DNA of 64,000 nucleotides from Cristatella mucedo (lineage: Eukaryota; Bryozoa; Phylactolaemata; Cristatellidae): contig WPIO01000294.1 in NCBI GenBank assembly GCA_009760855.2, positions 1 through 64,000 of the forward strand. The letters are read 5' to 3'. The notes beneath the pieces are model-generated. The model made no database searches, had not been told where the DNA came from, and saw nothing but the letters and a program-made list of their open reading frames with translations. This document shows positions 46,610 through 57,807 of the stretch, piece after piece. The position numbers and the translations under genes are program-made. How positions within the stretch are numbered: the stretch's first letter is position 1; each line of letters starts with the position of its first letter.

Positions 46610-48040
46610 GATGGTAAGCTGAGGCTCTGGCTTACGATTGACCACTGAACCTTGGGATAGTTGGGCACACCAAGCCGGCTCCAGCCCTTCCTTGCTCCTA
46701 AATCCGGAAGTGGGCGATTGCTGCCCCCTCTGTTTGAGCTTCTTTGGCTTAGCTCGGGCGGCCTCGAGCACCTAGTTAGCTGCCACATCGAACGAAGTTT
46801 CCGGCTGGCAACCGATGCTGTTGTCCACCAAAGGTGACTTAGTCCAGCTGCTGCAACGCGACGACGACGACGATGACGAGCAGCTGCAAGCTTTTTACCC
46901 GGGAGCTTTATCCATGCTCCACCGACAGGCAGCTCGGTTCAGGACGCATTCGCAGGTGGCGACTAGCTCGTTTGCGAACGCAGCATTGCCGCTGGGCCGG
47001 GATAGAGATTCGGGAGAAACGGAAGCAGTGCGAAGCGGCGAAAAGAAGAAGCAGGCTGCCACTGCCGAGCTGCAGAACTCCCAATCCATCGCTCGAGTCT
47101 GACGTGCCGCCGCCGTCGCCACCACTGCCGCGCCACGTGGAGAACCTGTAGCGATACTTGGATCCAAAGCTAAATAAGCTGGCCATGTATTCGGCTCCTC
47201 CAGCTATGGTTTATATGGTACTGCTGCAATCCTTTGGCATAATCATGTAATTGCTAAAATACTCCTGATAGATTAAATTAAATTTAATGGTAGCTGATTT
47301 AACAGCCACTTTTGTGTAGCAACAGAAAAGCCTTTAAGACATCGGGACCAAGGTCGTGAAAAGCAACCGCCTACAGAGTGTGCCATCACGGCTGACCGAT
47401 TAAACCTACTCATAAGCCGTCCTAATTGAGCCATCGCCTAGAAAGAGATTTGGTTCTCTGACAAGACATAAACACGGAATATAACGAACAAGACATAAAC
47501 AAACCGAATGCATGATGCTCACCATCAGGGACTTAAGATTAGCAATAACCGTGGCAGTAACTGTGTTCTGCTGGGTGCACAGTAAGCTGACTGCTTGTAG
47601 GTATAGCAGGGAGCTAACTGACCCTTAGCTTCGGCCATCCTGCCACACTCGGACTAGCTGGGTCGAGCGGCTGTAAGGAATTGCTGCCGGCCCCTCACCA
47701 TATCAGGCTGAGCCTGATGCCAGAACCTGGATTTTGATTCGCTACTTTGTTTTTGGTGCAGTAGTAAATTCCGGAAAATTGCCAAGATAGCCCATTAGGC
47801 AATGCATCTGCTGGGCATTTCCCCAACCGGCTCATTAAAAGTAACCTGAGAGAGGTGGAAACGGAATAGGGAGAGTCCCTCATTAGATATACCAACAGAG
47901 CCCCATCTGTGCTTAAAATATCGACTTTTGTTCTGTTTGATTCCGTCTGTTCTCCTTGTTAGGGAGTTTGAGGCATTGATTAAACAAACATCATTTCGGC
48001 AATGTCCAGCCTATAGGGCCTGCCTCTAATGTTCTCCATT
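46610..48040 (+). mobile_element. Repeat L copy 1 (LTR-like, unclassified), with insertions
   Basis: Shares ordered blocks with 56650-57366, 57808-58725 and 60228-60650: GAGGCTCTGGCTTA, GGCTTAGCTC..GGC, GCTCCTCCAGCTATGG, GGGAGCTAACT, TGATTTTGATT-like blocks, and the end TTAGGGAGTTTGAG..TTGATT-AAACAA. Relative to the others it carries an extra G+C-rich piece (about 46835-47165, with a GACGACGACG run) and a SINE at 47281-47398. Orientation is guessed from the AATAAA at the end of the other copies. Confidence 0.65.
47281..47398 (-). mobile_element. tRNA-derived SINE (family 1), internally deleted
   Basis: Antisense of the 12466 SINE: GCTGATTTAACAGCC at one end and GTGTGCCATCACGGCT at the other, missing the B-box half. 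GATTAAA occurs on both flanks as a probable target duplication. Inserted in repeat L copy 1. Confidence 0.72.
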
Positions 48041-48384
48041 CGTCCTTCGTGCCTGCTTATATTAGCCATGCTATGGTGGCTTCGAAGGAAGTTATAACTT
48101 TAATGTATGCTGTCGTTTCATTTCCATACATTTGAATGATTTAGCTTCCGTGGTATATAAATCTGCATGTCAAAACTGTGTCTAGCTTTGAAGATGTGGC
48201 TGCAAGATGTACCTGCACTCCTTAACAGCATGGAACTGCTCAACCACACTCCAAACCATTGTTAAACCTTACCCAACTTAATCTCTCAATTTAAGTGCAA
48301 CGACACCTACAGTTTTTCCAATATTGGAAAATGTAATATATTTTGATATGTAGTATACAAAAAATATTCATTTGCTTTGTGCCC

Positions 48385-48503
48385 CAAGAGAATTTAATCT
48401 CTATTCAGGCGGGTAACATATGCCTCGGGGCTCGAGCCCACAACCTTAGCCAGACCTTGGTCGTGGCGAGCACCTTAACCACTGGACCAAACCTGATCTG
48501 ATC
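48385..48503 (-). mobile_element. tRNA-derived SINE (family 2) with LINE-type tail
   Basis: On the minus strand: TTTGGTCCAGTGGTTAAGG (A-box, tRNA-Glu/Asp-like), GGGCTCGAGCCCC (B-box-like), then a tail with GAATAGAGATTAAATTCTCT that matches the terminal block of the L2-like LINE. Other copies are at 49990-50122 and 59846-59985. Confidence 0.82.
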
Positions 48504-49985
48504 ATCTGTTTCATGATTCTGTGATTTGCTGCTAAGATTCCTATCTTCTATCATGTATGTATAAACAGCTTACACAATCTCTTACAGTTTGAGCTATCTA
48601 GATGTAGCTAATGTCGTTTGGTTCGCCCATCAGTTGAGAGCCAGCCGATGCCTAACTCGGACAGTTTATTACCAAGCATGGAACCGAAGAGCACACGGCT
48701 CCCCCCCCCCGGTCCCTACTCTCCCTCGACTCCCTCCTCGACGCTGGTTGTCCCTTAGCCGACCCCGATGGTGAATCCACCATTTGTTCACCACTGGGTT
48801 ATCTGCCTGTGTCAATGCCTCATTAGAAGCTGAACACAGCTGTGCACAATCCCCTCTCGGGGATGCTCCCACCAGCTTTTGAGGAAAGGAGCTGTACCAG
48901 CCCGCATGCAATCGAACTACAGCTAACACAAACTTAATCAGTGCCTGGACAAAGCAGGAAAGCCGAACTGCTGCTGTCGCCGTCGACTTCCATCAATCCG
49001 TTTAGTAAGGTTTCGTGCATTGCTTATGATTCCTATTTGCAGCTTCCGAGCTTGTTTCTCTCTTAGTGGAACTTGTCGGCTCCTTCGAGACTGTCGATCC
49101 ACGGTGCTGCGACGATGCTCGATACTTTTGACTTCCGACAGCGGTTTCCGTGGACAAGATGCTGCCGTCCACCATCGCAGTCAAGTGACGTTCTGGCGAC
49201 ACTGTGTGTCTGTGCTCGGGCCTGCCCGATCGCCACAGCGACATGACAACGGGCCATGCAAATTCTGCTTTTGCTGCGGGGGACTGCTTGTGCGATCCTT
49301 TTTTGTGGTGGCACGAGGTCTGTAGCGAAATTCTGTGGTAGCCACCCTGCGACCATCCTGCCTCTGCTTTGGGTAGCACCCCTCTCCCTGTACGTACGAG
49401 TTGACAGCAAGTCATTCAAATTGTGCCTCAGCAGTTTCCTCAGCTTTTAATCTTCGTCACCAGTCAAGCCGCTTCCTCTCTGTCGGATGCTGTTTGTCCC
49501 ATTTTTGTGCGTGGGTCGTTTTTCTTCGTGCCCATCCGTCGGCAACATGGCCGCTTGCGGTCAGATTGCATCGTCCGAAAGCTGCAGCCGCCTTATCGAG
49601 TGCTGCACCCGGGGCCTCAACTCAGGCACGTGATGCCCGGGACAGCAGCTGTGGCAGCTGCTGGTCACTAGCTATATTATTTTGAATGACGTGCCAGTGG
49701 AACTGCCTGCTTCTCTAAGCTGAGCATGGAACATCGGGACTTGCCAGTCTGCCTCGTTAGAGCCAGACGCAGCCTGCCTGGCAGGCTCTGCATTGCAACG
49801 ACTCGCAGTGCGGCAGGGCATTAGGATGGCTACTTTTTTTTTGGCTATTCACCGAGTCTAGCCTTAACAAACACCAGTTTTAATTTTATGACGTTGTCCC
49901 TCTTGCTTTGATTTTTTCATCAGATTTCTTAACCCTTACTCGTCATAATCCCCTCGAGGAGTTTGAATATATCCAATATAATTAT
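48504..49985. other. G+C-rich stretch with overlapping open frames, no confident gene
   Basis: Frames of 80-137 codons exist on both strands (for example 49002-49415 minus and 49423-49671 plus), as expected in stop-poor DNA. The only hint of homology is plus 49560-49615, 'LQPPYRVLHPGPQ', which resembles the C-terminal tail of Ty3/gypsy integrases. A run of 10 C lies near 48693. Confidence 0.35.
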
Positions 49986-49989
49986 ATAC

Positions 49990-50122
49990 AATTTATTTGT
50001 ATATCGCCCTAAGAGAACTTTATCTCTATTCAGGCGCTTCATACATGCCTCGGGACTCGAGCCCACTACCTCTGCCAGACCTCGGTCCGGGCGAGCACCA
50101 TGACCACTGTACCAAACCAGCT
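49990..50122 (-). mobile_element. tRNA-derived SINE (family 2) with LINE-type tail
   Basis: Antisense copy. GGACTCGAGCCC (B-box region) and GTACCAAACC (5' end) are visible on the plus strand; the tail block AGAGAACTTTATCTCTATTC matches the LINE terminal block. Confidence 0.82.
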
Positions 50123-52454
50123 CTTAATAAGCTGCCCCTGCTGTCGGCGATGCTAATTTTTATTGATTTTTCTAAATACCCCTATGATCTATATTTGAAG
50201 CTCCGTATGTAAATTGGATCCATTGGAAGTTTTCTTATTCTTGCTTGTCGGTGTTTGGTCCGCCATTGCTTCTTCCTCCCCCACCCCTCCATCTTAACCT
50301 CCCCCTAGCGGTCTCCTCCCCCTCCCCCGTTACTTTTGGCTCTGGTCACCACAAGAGATTTTGGTTGTAGCCGAGTGAGTGAGCTTCGAGAGTCACTCGG
50401 CCGAGTCACCTCACTCTAGGTTAGTTAGAGCAGAGCTAGAGGTCAGAGTCTGCCCTAGGATTTGAGGTCAGAGTTTGAGCAATTGGTCAGAGTTTCAGCT
50501 GCAGCTGAGCAGATTTTGCTCCTAGGTAAACGTTGCTGCTAATACAGATAGCTCAGCTCAATGCAGCTCAGCTGTTGAACCTCCACCCCCCCCTGACCTG
50601 CCAGGGCAGACCTTCTCATGGTTTAAGGATCAGTAGCATCAAAGGACTCCGTGTTATCGTGCATCATCGACAAATTGTGATCGATCTTACACTAATACAT
50701 TATTATTAGTTGTATCGTAAATAGGAGGTACACTGAAAAACGAAGTGCGAATTTAGGGATACACGTGAAAGCACTGTTCGGTTAATGTGTATAACTTGCT
50801 CAGTAGCTTATTGGTTGGTTGGCTGTACCCGAATCCCGGCTGCCTGCTCCAGGACGCTCAGCTGTTGCTGCTGCTGCCTCGATTCGGCAGAACTAAGACC
50901 GTTCAACCATCCTCTCATCTGTGACTGTCACTGGGCTTAGATCATTAATCTTCCAGTCCTCTTGATTGATTATTGATGACCTTGTCCTTTCTCCATCCCT
51001 TCCCGTGTCATCTCACTGGCACGGCTAGGTGTAGCAGCACCCGGCGTCCTGCCGGAGCTGCACAGCGCTTTCGGTGCTGCCTTCTTCCATCCATGGCTCA
51101 ACTTGTGTCCCCTGTGGCTCGAGCTTTCCACCACGTACAGCTGTCTGCCGTCTCGCCGAGCTTTGTCGTACGCGAGATAGCAGTGATGATGATGGCCGAT
51201 GTGGCCGAGCTGTCTGACTCCTAGAGCTTGCAGCAGCATCTAGTCACTTTGCTCAGCTCAACGATCCAAGAGCCAGACACCTGCGGCTGGCCATCGTCAC
51301 GAGTGCAGCGCCCCCCTCCCCCGGGGTGAAGGGACAGGTGCCACTGAGGCAAGCGAATACGGATAGCCTGGACCCTCGGTCACAGCGAACAGGTCACCGA
51401 ACACAGATAACCTGCAGTGATGTGACTGCAGCACTTCGATACGTCTGTCCTCGAACCACGGCCTCTGCTGCAGTGGCAGCAGTACCCTGTGTCTAAGCAG
51501 CAGGCCAAGCCGTGAGTGAAGCACTCCTACAGCAGCTCGTTAGTCCTGCAGTGACTGCACTGCAGTGACATGGTCGTCGTGTCTGTTGCTTCGTCTCGCT
51601 GATATCCAGCAGCTCAGCTCACTGACGCTCGCACCGTACGTGCTCTGCAATAACATGGTCGTGTCTGTTGCTCCGACTCACTGGTGTCCAGCTGCTCAGC
51701 TCGCTGACACTCACGCTGTAGTGACATGGTCATGTCTGTTACTCTGTCTCACTGGTGTCCAGCTGCTCATGATGCTCATGCTGCCGTACGTGCTGCTAGC
51801 ATCGTACTCCTTCATGTCGTGCTTCCCAGCAGTGGATGACCGGCGGATGTCATCATGGCCACTTGAATGCAATTGAGTGGCCCACTGCAAGCTGCTTTAG
51901 TCGCTTGCCGAACGAAGGCTACACGAGAGCCGAAGTAAAGCCGGCTGAGCTGAAAGCACCGGTCAGCTGATGCTGATGCCGCCTCATGTTCATACCAGCA
52001 GAAGAGCCTTAAGGCCACCATCACTGCTTGCAGAGGGCTCAAAGAGATTGCCTGCTGCAGGACTCAAGAAACCTGAACACCCAAAGTAATACCAGCCAAT
52101 CAGCCGTGCATTTGTTTCATGATGCCTGACGCAGTGAATGTCAATTCAGTGTAAAGTATGCATTGCAATGTCTGCACAGTGGTCTCTCTCCCCTATTCAA
52201 TTCAAAGTTTAAGTGGCACTCTGTGTATCTGTTTTCTCTATCGAACCAAATGAAACTAGTCAATACAGCTGAATTTTTTCCGTATCGACATGATGCCGGT
52301 TTTTTTAACTCTGTGAATGACTATACAAGTAATTGATTGTATGTTGCACGAAGGTATTAACATAAGCATGCAGTTTCTGGGCCAACTGTGCAGTTGGAAG
52401 CTATAACTTTACACTGGCTCTTGGTAATCTTACGGTTAGATACGGTAGGTATTA
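50123..52454. other. CAG/CTG-rich single-copy stretch
   Basis: Rich in CAGCTG and CTGCAG words (50400-50580, 51230-51540). No frame is conserved enough to call a gene; 50970-51239 (minus) is the longest plausible one and has no family I recognise. It includes the minisatellite at 51567-51799. Confidence 0.4.
51567..51799 (+). repeat. Three-copy minisatellite
   Basis: Three imperfect repeats of 70-85 bases, each starting ACATGGTC and containing TGTCTGTT, CACTGGTGTCCAGCTGCTCA (or a variant) and a GCTGACGCTCGC-like end. Confidence 0.75.
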
Positions 52455-53310
52455 CCATTATTTTACACTTGATAAAGCACCCCCAGATAACTCAAATCTT
52501 TCTAGGCGCTTTAAATTTGCTGCAAAGGAAACACGATCGAATGGTGAGTAATATCATGATTGGTAAATGAATGACATGATCAGGGGTGACATGCCTAGGT
52601 CAACAGGCAAGTGTGATTAGAGGCAGCATGCAACAGTGTCAGCACGCCTATGCACATAAAAAGCCGAATCGCAGGGACCCACTAAATGCAGTCATAAATA
52701 GTTGTGTTCTTTATAAATGTGGTCAATTCTGGGGATGTTCTGATGCAAGTAGGCAGTGAGTTCCAGGCTTTGGAAGCATACGAACTAAATGAGCAATCTC
52801 CAAAGGATTTGAGGTTTGTACGAGGTATTGGTAAACTGCTTGATTCCGAAAAGTGGGTGGTTCGATGCTTAGCCTGGTGGGGGAGTAGATGTGATAGGTA
52901 GGCTGGAGCCTAAGAATGAAGGGACCTAAAAGTGAGTGACAAAACTTTGAAATCAATCTATTGCTTGACCGGCAGCCTGTGCAGGTCGGCGAGAAGTGGT
53001 ATGATAAGGCAAGTGAGATGCTCACGACAGACAAGTGTAGCTGCTGAGTTTTGCACCAGCTCAAAGCACCTGATTGCACATGCCGGTAGGCCACCAAGCA
53101 GTGAGTAACAGAAGTCAAGGCAGGATGTCACAAATGGATCGACCAACTTAGATGTGGTATCCCCATCTAAACAAGCCCAAATTTTTGCAATGTCATATAC
53201 CTGAAAGTAGACAGACTTCATTGTGGAGTTTGATGAGGTCGTCTAACGAGAGGTCACTTTGGAACATGGGACATAGATTTCGAGCTGATTCAATCGGACG
53301 AATGCTGGCA
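52455..53310 (-). mobile_element. L2-like LINE, C-terminal ORF2 and 3' UTR, minus strand
   Basis: Minus-strand frame 53221-52958 reads 'MKSVYFQVYDIAKIWACLDG', 'FVTSCLDFCYSLLGGLP' and 'LADLHRLPVKQ'; a shifted frame continues to 52723. The 3' UTR ends near 52461 with GCTTTATCAAGTG. Confidence 0.85.
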
Positions 53311-53831
53311 GATGTAGTGCTATATATGTATTATATATATATATATTTACATGCCTGTATATTTTACTGTGCTTTTTATGCGCCTTCTTGGATGCTTCTG
53401 CAAGGATTTTTAAATTGGGTAGTCCTACCCCACGAATTAAGCCCGGCTAGAGTAAACATTCAGCGTCTTCTCGGGCCGTCCAGCTCACTCACAATCGATC
53501 GCTGCAGTGAGTCACTATATTTAGCGGTAATCGAACCTATAACCATCCTGGCGAGTGTTGCAGCAGCTGCTCTGCTGAATGCATGTTCACTATGCGATAA
53601 CCACGAAGACCACTCTTTAAGTATCTTGGTCTGTAGTTCCACAAAGACTGTGATTGATCAACAGGAGAGTTTTGTGTAGCACACTCCCAACCTAAGCAGC
53701 ATTCAGTACGTATTTGGTAGCCAACAGACTTCGTATCACGAACCAAAAGACAAGGAAGGCTGAGAAGCATAGCTGAGTCGGGAGACCTGTGGCACTGTTG
53801 CCTCCTTTCGACCTAGCTCGCTTGTCGATCC

Positions 53832-53905
53832 AGTCGGCACTACTTTTTCAGGATTAAGTCGGCACTACTTCTTTCGGGTTTCGGGCCAGTCGGCACTACT
53901 TTTTC
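53832..53905 (+). repeat. Three spaced copies of a 14-bp motif
   Basis: AGTCGGCACTACTT occurs at 53832, 53857 and 53888, each followed by pyrimidine-rich sequence, with 25- and 31-base spacing. Confidence 0.85.
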
Positions 53906-55255
53906 CCCTTTTGCAAGCTGTTGGCAGCAACCGCTACTGCTGTGAAGGCACTGCTCGGCACGGCACTGCTCTGCAAAACTGGATTGGCTCCAACATTTTC
54001 CTGCTCATGTCCAACCCTACTCACCTACAATAATGAATTTGACGGCGAGCTAAATTTCTGCGAGCGTTTGCCGGGCAGCTACTCGGGGAATCGCGTATTC
54101 TGTCAGGCATTTGAGCTTGAGTTGTGGGCTGGACTAAATCGGCCATCAATTATTCTTTAATCTGTTGCGGGTAGACGCCGTAGCTCAGAGGATGGTCGGC
54201 CTCGGCGTGCGGGAAAGTCTGCTATGAAACGCAGCTTGACAAACGATTAGTCCACTTGGCGTGGTAGAGCTGGACGCCGACGTAGATATCATAGATAGCC
54301 GCGTACAGCCTAAACAACGCTGTGTTAGATTAAATAGAACAAAACAGCACCTATGGTGAAACCGCTTAGGTTAGCCTCTACTACTTCACACGCCCAGCTG
54401 AGTGGCTATTCACTCGCATCAGCCGCGGTAAATTCGCTCTTCACATTCTAGCGTAAAGCGGGTGCGATCAACTGCAGAGGTTTTTTCAAGTTATCTTTTT
54501 CCAGGAGGTTAGGATGTCCGGGAAAGTTCCTTATAGGTGCAGTCAATGTCCACCCAAACTGTGACTCATATCCCTCATAATAAGTGACATCAGAGGTAAG
54601 CATGAATAAGAGGCAATAATTAATAAGAAGAAATAATTGATAACAATTAATGATTAATAAGAAGCGAAAATGGCGTAAGTAGAAATCAGAGGCGATAATT
54701 CTATGGCTCGGCCAACAGCGGCTATTCAATGTAGTAGCTCAAACCAGAGAGCTCTAAACCGTCCTAAGCCGGACAACAAGGCAACTAATGCAACGGTTGA
54801 GTTCGCCGATCCAGTCGTAGCTCCTCATCGTTTCGGAGCATTCCATAACGTTCTGCAGCGAGGCCGCCGCGTTTGAGAGGTTCGCTCCCAGCCCGCTGAG
54901 AGAGGAACAAATGACGTCACAATGCCATCACGTGCCGTACAACGTACCGTCAATTCACGGCGACCGTCGACTAATCGGCAGGTAATTCCTTTGGAAGTCA
55001 CAGAGGATCTATTGACCGCGCGGAGATTTTGAAAGTATTCTTGGACACATTTATCTTTTCATTTTTTCCGTAACCGTGGCAGAGTTTGCATCTCCGAAGT
55101 TTTGTAAGTAGAACCGTCGTAAGTCGTAAGTGTAAGTGTAAGTGTAGCAGCCTCTACGTCACTAGAGAATTGGGCGGCAAACGCTGCCGTAACTATACGA
55201 GTCTCGGTCAAGGTGGGACGAATGCCGATGACGCTTTGAGCTTCTGAAACTTGGC
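53906..55255. other. Unassigned stretch
   Basis: A tRNA A-box-like GCCGTAGCTCAGAGGATGG occurs at 54177 with no B-box at the right distance. A minus-strand open frame (54448-54729) ends 'LKKPLQLIAPALR' but has no recognised family. GTAAGT hexamers repeat at about 55108-55145. No confident gene. Confidence 0.4.
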
Positions 55256-55259
55256 TAAT

Positions 55260-55445
55260 AGTAATACATTTGTATAGCGCCCTGAGAGAGCTCAATTTCT
55301 TTCTAGGAACTTTGAATACGCTATAAAGGAAGCTCGATCATCAAAGGTAGGTGGTAATATCTACGTGTCAACAAGTACAACATGGTTAGAGGTAGCAGGC
55401 ACGTTGTCAACATTAGAAATGGTCGATGGTAGCCTGCACACAATG
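55260..55445 (-). mobile_element. L2-like LINE, 3' UTR, minus strand
   Basis: Plus-strand GTATAGCGCCCTGAGAGAGC is the antisense of the LINE terminal block. It is followed by the antisense of the 3' UTR motifs, including the repeated AACATGGTTAGAGGTAGCA element. Confidence 0.75.
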
Positions 55446-55941
55446 GAACGTCGCAAAGATCCACAAAACGTTATGAGAAATAGGCATAACGACTTTCCGG
55501 TGCCGCAACAATGCACGAAGTTATGCAGGCAATAGCGGAACGTGGTTGCAACAAATTGCGCTCATAGCTTATTATGAAAAGTCCTTTCAACAGCGTATAG
55601 AAGTACATTTGCCTGCGATGGAGGTGTGTAGGCAGTCAGTGCCAGCCGTGGCCAGAGTAAAACTCTCGTACCTATAATAGAGTGCAGCCCCTCGAGTACC
55701 CGACCGAGATATAAAGCTCTGCTTCTCAACAGCTTGAGCGCAACTGACCACCCACTTGACTTGGTTGTGGCTTTTACGCTGCTTAACCACGAGTTGTCAC
55801 GTAATTAATTGTAAGCAGCTATAATTAACGAGCCGCGATTATTGAGCCTCTCATATCTCAATAAAAAGCTTGCGCTAGCATGCAGCAGTTTTAACGTGCT
55901 TTGAGCGCTGAGTGGAGCCAGGTCCGATTACCGCCGCCATA

Positions 55942-56211
55942 GGCGACGACAACTACTCTCCTACTGCCGACTATGGCACATGCTTTTCAGTGGTCCTGAG
56001 CTGCTAATTCTATGCTACTCACTACCTCAACTGCTCTCCTGACTCTGCTATGCTTCCCATTCGATCTTTGCTGCGTGAGACGAAGTCTGTTGGCTAACCG
56101 AATGCATACCGAAAGCCGCTTAGGCTGTGAGTGGGCTATATAAAACTCTCCTGCTTAACACCCACATGGTCTTTAGGATTTTGTGGAGTTACAGACTGTA
56201 ATACATTACAT
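55942..56211 (+). mobile_element. LINE-B, 3' UTR
   Basis: GACAACTACTCTCCTACTGCC to CACCCACATGGTCTTTAGGA and an ACATT-type tail; same as 62425-62703 and matching 30835-31105. Confidence 0.8.
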
Positions 56212-56636
56212 AGGCAGGGAAGCACCTACATCCTATAGCAAAGTTCTCCAGGCCCAAGGGGCCGGAGCAGTGTACCTCACCCCCAACCGGGAAACTCTGG
56301 CTCCGCCCCTAGCTCGACCCCGTGACCTCGGTCATTAAAGACGAGCATCATGCGTCTGGGCAAAATACCGGGGGGGGGGGGCCAGGTGTTGATGCTCGGC
56401 TTCACCACCTGTTTAGGATAGGCATCAAGAACTACCGACCGGGTATTTTCAGACGCTCGTTTCATGGCTATATCTTTAGCACCGGCAGCCTTCAAAATAA
56501 CGTGCCCCGGACTTTGATGCGCACCTGCAGAAACCCGCACGCCGTTCTATTCGCTTTATCTCCGCAGATGCAAATAGGCTGACAATGCACGCCGCCGCCA
56601 AATGTCAATATAGAGCAGCACCCGACGGCTCCGCTC
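55942..56636. repeat. 0.7-kb duplicated block, copy 1
   Basis: Nearly identical to 62425-63131, covering the LINE-B tail plus about 420 bases of G+C-rich sequence with a poly-G run. It ends at CTCCGCTCGCTCG, where repeat L begins. A minus-strand frame (56540-56405) is shared by both copies: 'SPGHVILKAAGAKDIAMKRA' followed by 'SENTRSVVLDAYPKQVVKP'. Confidence 0.88.
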
Positions 56637-56649
56637 GCTCGCCGTCCCC

Positions 56650-57366
56650 TCAGTGGGAGCTGCTTTGGCTTAGCTCAGGCGGCCTCGAGCAGCTAGCTAG
56701 CGGCAATATTAAACGAAGTTGCCGACTGGCTATATAGTCAGCTCCTCCAGCTATGGTTTATTTGGTAGTGTTGCAATCCTTCGGCATAATGATGTAATTG
56801 CTAAAATACTCCCGATCGATCAAACCTGCTCCTAACCGGTCCTATTTGAGACTAATTGCTTGGGCCGATGTAACCGATATAAAATAAACATACCGAATGA
56901 ATGAAGCTTAGGCTCAGAGGCTTATGATTAGCAATAACTGTAACAGTAACTGTGTCCCGCTGGGTTAGAAGTAAGCCTACTGCTGGCTGGGTATAGTAGG
57001 GAGCTAACTTACCCATTGGTTCGGCCATCACGCCACACTCAGGCTATCTGGGTCGAGAAGCTGTCTGGAATTGCTAACTGCTCCCTAATCAGGAAAGGCT
57101 GATTTTGATGGCAAAGCGTGGATTTTGATTGGCTGCTTCGTTGCTTACACGGGGGGGGGTAACTTCTGGAAAGCTGCCAAGATAGCCCATTAGACTTTAT
57201 ATCGGCTGGGTATTTCCCCAGCCTGCTCGTCGACCTGAGAGGGGCCGGAGATGGGAGATTCCCTCACTAGCATTGCCTAGAGCCGATTCGTTGCTTAATA
57301 TAGCGACTTGCATGCTTTCCGATGCCAAATTTTCTCCTTGTTAGGGAGTTTGAGCTATTAATTCAC
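56650..57366 (+). mobile_element. Repeat L copy 2 (LTR-like, unclassified), truncated
   Basis: Starts inside the repeat at GTGGGAGCTGCTTTGGC and ends at GAGTTTGAGCTATTAATTC. It contains a G-run near 57151. Flanked by the 0.7-kb block and by the duplicated intron segment. Confidence 0.65.
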
Positions 57367-57371
57367 TACGA

Positions 57372-57800
57372 CAAGGCCGAGAATGCATGGAAGAAAGCAA
57401 AAGTAAAACTCAAATGGCTTCAAATACATTGAGTACTGGGCACCAAATCGGCAAACATTTGACCAAATTCACAGTTGTCAGGCAGTAGCAAAAAACTATT
57501 TTAGAAACAGGAATCTGCTATTCAAAACGAGATGCAATTCAGAATAGGTGGTTATTGTTAAAAAACATTAGCTCGATTGCATTTTGAACTTAATCGTCAG
57601 CAAGCGCCCATCAACTTGGCAAGGGATGCAATGTCAGAAGCCCGGTTAGTTTGACACAGCTTAGGCGTCAATTTCCTGCAATCATTGCTGGCCAACTCAT
57701 TCAGACCCAAGATTTGCAGATGTAGCAATACATTTCTACATCCACGAAGATAAAGCCGCCAAAGAATAGTTAATGACTCAGAAAAGCCACCATGAATCTT
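57372..57800 (-). repeat. Second copy of the intron segment that precedes the first CARD exon
   Basis: Aligns with 42838-43255. On the minus strand it ends with the same acceptor-like tract (GCTTTCTTCC...GCCTTGTCGTAG), after which, instead of the CARD exon, repeat L sequence begins. Suggests a partial duplicate of the CARD-LRR gene upstream of it. Confidence 0.75.
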
Positions 57801-57807
57801 GCATCAG

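Noticed and set aside
46815-47102. Plus-strand frame with an aspartate run, in G+C-rich DNA.
   Set aside because: Two other frames on the same bases are equally open, and the piece is absent from the other repeat L copies. Coding status cannot be decided from the sequence.
47160-47190. Minus-strand 'SLFSFGSKYRY', reminiscent of the G-S-K-F-R-Y motif of FERM-domain proteins.
   Set aside because: Very short, no continuing FERM sequence, and it lies in an extra piece inside a repeat L copy. Not enough to support a call.
54177-54250. tRNA-like GCCGTAGCTCAGAGGATGG.
   Set aside because: No B-box at the expected distance and no cloverleaf pairing found. At most a SINE head relic.
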